From an uncultured Cohaesibacter sp. (GTDB lineage: Bacteria > Pseudomonadota > Alphaproteobacteria > Rhizobiales > Cohaesibacteraceae), in the NCBI RefSeq assembly GCF_963664735.1, contig NZ_OY761553.1, forward strand, positions 1,131,303 to 1,195,302: a DNA stretch of 64,000 nucleotides, given 5' to 3'. Shown here one piece after another: positions 61,236 to 64,000 of this stretch; positions within the stretch are counted from its first letter, which is position 1, and each line of letters opens with the position of its first letter. The notes under the pieces were generated by a model. It was not told the origin of the DNA. It searched no databases and saw only the letters and a program-made list of their open reading frames with translations. Made by a program: the position numbers and the translations under genes.

Positions 61236-61649
61236 CTATGATTGGTTCGCAGTCAGCCGGAGGTGGTCGAGGTGACAGAGGGTTCCGTCTTTCCGATCAA
61301 CCAAACCCTCGTAGATTTGCTTGGCCTTGCTGTCTCTTAGGACATGCGATAGCTCGCGAAGAATTACTCGCTTTTGTCCTTGGTCGCGTCTTGAAGGAAT
61401 GAGATGATTGGCCAGATTTTCCGCGTGCATTTCAAGCAAGCCTAGTCTTTTGATCAGAAGGAACTCCCAGCGATCCAGATCCCCGGTCTTCACTAGTTCT
61501 GCTTCAGACTCCTTGAGAGCCCACATCTGATTGAAGAATTCAGTATCTCTATTGCGCTCTTCGATCTTACGTTTGCGGCGAGCTTCAATTACTTGGCTCA
61601 CAAAAATCCCAAAGAGGATTACCGTCAAAATGCTTGTATTAATGTCCAT
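61236..61649 (-). CDS. Hypothetical membrane-anchored protein of the element
   Basis: A 137-residue protein with an N-terminal hydrophobic segment (SILTVILFGIFVSQVI) followed by basic RRKRKIEERNR. The rest is a soluble helical domain (FFNQMWALKESEAELVKTGDLDRWEFLLIKRLGLLEMHAENLA). No family recognised. It sits between the HNH nuclease and connector genes, where it may be an accessory (moron-like) gene. Confidence 0.6.
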   Translation of the reverse strand: MDINTSILTVILFGIFVSQVIEARRKRKIEERNRDTEFFNQMWALKESEAELVKTGDLDRWEFLLIKRLGLLEMHAENLANHLIPSRRDQGQKRVILRELSHVLRDSKAKQIYEGLVDRKDGTLCHLDHLRLTANQS

Positions 61650-61665
61650 ATCATTCCTGTCTGAT

Positions 61666-62037
61666 TTACTGAGTGAGGTTGGTTGAGCGCTCTAGGCGCT
61701 GCTTGATTGAGTTGTGGCAGTTTTCACAGAGGGGTTGCCAGTTCTCGCGGGTCCAGAACAAAACCGGGTCGCCCTTGTGAGCAATGATGTGATCCACCAC
61801 AGTTGCGGGCCGGTTGATCCCGTGCTTTGCGCATTCGGCGCAATACGGATTGTCTAAGAGAAATAGCTCACGGGCCTTGCGCCACTGATAGGAATAGCCA
61901 CGCTGCGAAGCTGTCGGCCTGATTAGGTCGTGCTTGGCACCTCTGCGCTTTTTGCCTTCGTGCTCGCATGGGCACAATTCACCTGGGCCGGTCTCGATAC
62001 CGCATGCGCATATCCGGGGAATCCTGTTTCTGATCAT
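61666..62037 (-). CDS. HNH endonuclease
   Basis: A 123-residue nuclease. The C-terminal HNH motif is complete: VVDHIIAHKGD, then WTRENWQPLCENCHN, with paired CxxC (YCAEC and CENC) for zinc. An N-terminal CACGIETGPGELCPC holds more Cys. Phage HNH proteins of this kind usually lie next to terminase genes and assist packaging. Here six genes separate it from the small terminase subunit. Its start overlaps the previous stop by 4 bases. Confidence 0.9.
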   Translation of the reverse strand: MIRNRIPRICACGIETGPGELCPCEHEGKKRRGAKHDLIRPTASQRGYSYQWRKARELFLLDNPYCAECAKHGINRPATVVDHIIAHKGDPVLFWTRENWQPLCENCHNSIKQRLERSTNLTQ

Positions 62038-62645
62038 CGTTGAATGTCCATCTTGAGGTTCCGGAGTCCGGCGCGATCAAATTCAGGATCAAGGCCAGCT
62101 TCTATGTTCCGCTGTGCCTGTTCCGGGTCTATGGCGTCTTGGGCCTGGTTCTCGTTGGTTCCGTGGATCGCCTGTAGCTTTCCTATGTGGGCGTTGTATG
62201 CGCGGGTGATTTCGTTTGGTGTCGCGTTCCATGCCTGGTCTGGGGTCCACCCTAACCAGCCGGTCGCGCAATCGAAGCGGTCGGCGTAGTAGTCTTTCCA
62301 TGCAATGCCCTTACCGGTGCCTTGCTTTGTGCCTTGGTCTGGTTCCGGTGCGAACATGGCGAGCAGTTCGGCGACTGGTCCGAGGACAGCGACAAAGAAA
62401 AGGGTCAGCGGCTTTCCCAAGTGAGCGAAAAGAAAAGCCGCTGCATCATCACGACCTGGAGTAATTGCCGTTTCGATGATGTCTGAGATAATTGTGAAAT
62501 TCTGTTCGGCCAGGGCCTGGTATAGCCGCTTGAAGCCGTAGCGCTGTTCGAGGATAGCAGCGGCCCGCAATGAGGGGCGCAAGGTCAGGACGTTTTCGCC
62601 CTGCCTGATCTTTACCTCTTCATATACGGGTCGCTGATAGGTCAT
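62034..62645 (-). CDS. Phage tail assembly chaperone-like protein (GTA-type)
   Basis: A 203-residue protein. The N-terminal half (GENVLTLRPSLRAAAILEQRYG) resembles GTA gp10-type tail chaperones. The C-terminal half (ATGWLGWTPDQAWNATPNEITRAYNAH) resembles the second tail-assembly chaperone family, so two chaperones look fused. It is one base after the capsid gene. Chaperones usually lie between the major tail and tape measure genes, so this position is odd. Confidence 0.75.
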   Translation of the reverse strand: MTYQRPVYEEVKIRQGENVLTLRPSLRAAAILEQRYGFKRLYQALAEQNFTIISDIIETAITPGRDDAAAFLFAHLGKPLTLFFVAVLGPVAELLAMFAPEPDQGTKQGTGKGIAWKDYYADRFDCATGWLGWTPDQAWNATPNEITRAYNAHIGKLQAIHGTNENQAQDAIDPEQAQRNIEAGLDPEFDRAGLRNLKMDIQR

Positions 62646-62646
62646 G

Positions 62647-64000
62647 TTACGCGGCCAATGTCAGTTTTTTGAGCGCTTCAGGCTGAATGACTTTGCCACC
62701 AACGCGGCGACGGCCAACAAACTGCACAATGTCATTTTCGGAGAATTTGGCGTAATCAACGGAAGGCTCAAAGGCCACGCGATCGGTGATCAGATAGCCT
62801 CGTTTGAAGTCGCCGAAGATAATCGGTGATTTACCAGCGTCAGGGTCCGGCATGTCGTCGGCCATGTAAACCGGACGGCCAAGCAGATTGCCAGGTTCGC
62901 CAGCCTGCAAGCTGCGTTCCCAGATCAGATTGCCGTCAACATCCTTCAGACCGCGAACCAAGCGGGCTGTCTTTCGGTTCATCAGCCATGCGCCCGAATT
63001 GGCATATGAAGTTTTGACGCCATAGAACAGGTCAAGCAGATCATCGACGGACAAAGCAGCGGCGGCGGTGTCGAGCGCTTCAATCTCGGTCGAAGTCATG
63101 ATGCCCTGGGCCTGGGTGGTGCCGTTACCATTGACGAACCATGCAGATTCAAGCTCTGCAAATTTGTTCGCGATGTGATTGGAAATCCAACCAAGCAGGT
63201 TAATGGCGCTGTCTTCGAGCTGTGAGCGGGAAACAAGCACCTGGGCACCCATCATGAACGGTTCAATACTGATCTGTTCAAAGGTCGGGGTGCTTTCTGG
63301 CTTAGCTTCAGTCTCGCCCACGCTACCAGGTGCAACGCCGTCGACCAGGCGCGGAATTTTCAACAAGCCGGTGTCCAACTGGATAGAGTCAGCAAGCAGG
63401 CGAACCGGGTTGCTCTTACCAAGCTGTTCGATGATCTTGTTCATCAGAGTATCAGTGACCAGATTGCCACCGGTGCCAGGCAGGGAAATGGTCAGGGTCT
63501 TTTTTTCAAGGAAGGCGCTTTTCAATTCGGCGTTTGCTTCATTGAGCAACTTGTTATCATTGGCCGGTGCCCGGAGGTTGTCGTTAGCAACATATGGGCG
63601 ATTGAGTTTTGCCTTGATGGTAGCAATCTCATCTTTGAGCGCCTTAACTTCGGCTTCAGAGGCGACAGGGGAAGCTGCCTTGGTTTCTTCAACTTTGATT
63701 TCTTCGTTTTCCATTTCGTTTCCAATGTTATGTTGTTTGTAAACTGCCGCGCCATCTGCGGCCTTGATTGAGGTAATTTGCGCGCCCGGATGGCACGGAA
63801 CGGCAACGACAGAAATTTCATGCAGATCGAGAGATTTGATCGTTCTTCCCTTCCTTCTGGGTCTTGTTTCATTTGCAATGAAACCTATGGAAAGACCGGT
63901 GACGGCCTTGCTTTGAATCATAGCCCTCACTTCACGAGCTCGTTCAACGTCTTCAATCAGCATGCGGCCTTTAACTGACAACCCTTCAGAAGTTTCCGCT
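62647..64000 (-). CDS. Fused HK97-type prohead protease and major capsid protein (5' end outside window)
   Basis: The frame is open to the window edge: codons before the first TTG read AETSEGLSVKGRMLIEDVERAREV, typical of a prohead protease. So the gene starts beyond 64000. The protease part ends TIKSLDLHEISVVAVPCHPGAQITSIKAA. A charged helical segment (delta domain) follows, then the HK97-fold capsid protein (PVRLLADSIQLDTGLLKIPRLV, then GAWLMNRKTARLVRGLKDVDGN, LLGRPVYMADDMPD, FGDFKRGYLITDR). The fusion would yield the capsid by self-cleavage. About 450 codons are in view. Confidence 0.9.
   Translation of the reverse strand, partial: AETSEGLSVKGRMLIEDVERAREVRAMIQSKAVTGLSIGFIANETRPRRKGRTIKSLDLHEISVVAVPCHPGAQITSIKAADGAAVYKQHNIGNEMENEEIKVEETKAASPVASEAEVKALKDEIATIKAKLNRPYVANDNLRAPANDNKLLNEANAELKSAFLEKKTLTISLPGTGGNLVTDTLMNKIIEQLGKSNPVRLLADSIQLDTGLLKIPRLVDGVAPGSVGETEAKPESTPTFEQISIEPFMMGAQVLVSRSQLEDSAINLLGWISNHIANKFAELESAWFVNGNGTTQAQGIMTSTEIEALDTAAAALSVDDLLDLFYGVKTSYANSGAWLMNRKTARLVRGLKDVDGNLIWERSLQAGEPGNLLGRPVYMADDMPDPDAGKSPIIFGDFKRGYLITDRVAFEPSVDYAKFSENDIVQFVGRRRVGGKVIQPEALKKLTLAA

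Larger units (their letters stand above)
50900..64000. mobile_element. Phage-derived element, left part (continues beyond the window)
   Basis: From 54546 to 64000 all genes are leftward virion genes: protease-capsid fusion, tail chaperone, HNH nuclease, connectors, terminase, tape measure, minor tail. From 51112 to 54152 are accessory genes, including a candidate HUH replication protein and DUF2513. The left border is placed at the tRNA-Ser-like fragment. No integrase, repressor, portal, major tail, tail-tip or lysis gene is in view, so the element is either longer than the window or incomplete. Confidence 0.8.

Noticed and set aside
63179-63742. Open frame (187 codons) on the plus strand
   Set aside because: Antisense to the capsid gene, Ser/Arg-rich and without homology.

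Overview
The window reads as chromosomal DNA of an alphaproteobacterium. A DUF930 protein, RraA-like and creatininase-like proteins, many ABC and TRAP uptake systems and the NasT/NasS-controlled nitrate genes suggest Hyphomicrobiales (Rhizobiales), perhaps a marine member. That placement is inference, because no rRNA or other marker gene is present.

Layout. (1) 171-11234: a carbon-nitrogen hydrolase faces a catabolic/uptake cluster: family-5 ABC transporter (with a permease-ATPase fusion), creatininase-like amidohydrolase, TRAP transporter (DctPQM) and an RraA-like protein. The substrate is unknown, but the enzymes point to an amide- or ring-containing compound. (2) 11388-30295: a nitrogen assimilation region of two divergent operons around the regulators nasT-nasS. 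Rightward: nitrate ABC transporter (nrtA, nrtB, fused nrtCD), FAD reductase nasB, nitrate reductase nasA and a siroheme synthase-like protein. Leftward: formate/nitrite channel, PP2C-kinase fusion, cyanase, NirA nitrite reductase and a CysJ-like diflavin reductase. Both operons begin with a perfect sigma-54 promoter, and both leaders carry a two-hairpin ANTAR target followed by an intrinsic terminator. This supports joint control by nitrogen status (NtrC/RpoN) and nitrate/nitrite (NasS/NasT antitermination). (3) 30418-37248: a small cupin protein and a 2023-residue filamentous-haemagglutinin-type exoprotein with GLUG and eight tandem MBG repeats. (4) 37850-42381: alkaline phosphatase, then a four-gene operon (Tat-exported CPFC protein, ABC ATPase, FtsX-like permease with a His-rich loop, PCuAC-like chaperone) that looks like a metal-handling system. 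(5) 42508-48910: a LacI-controlled sugar operon (binding protein, two permeases, GH32-like glycosidase, MalK-type ATPase) read leftward. (6) 49151-50542: DUF930 protein and a divergent LysR regulator with a shared palindrome.

(7) From about 50900 to beyond the right edge lies a phage-derived element. Its left border shows a fragment matching the 3' end of a tRNA-Ser gene. Inside are small unknown genes, a DUF2513 gene, a candidate HUH-type replication protein, a promoter-plus-terminator unit that could be a small RNA, and a leftward virion module: protease-capsid fusion (cut by the window edge), tail chaperone, HNH nuclease, head-tail connectors, terminase small and large subunits, tape measure (frameshifted) and minor tail protein. 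Gene order is unusual, with the terminase after the connectors. Portal, major tail protein, tail tip, lysis and integrase genes are not in view.
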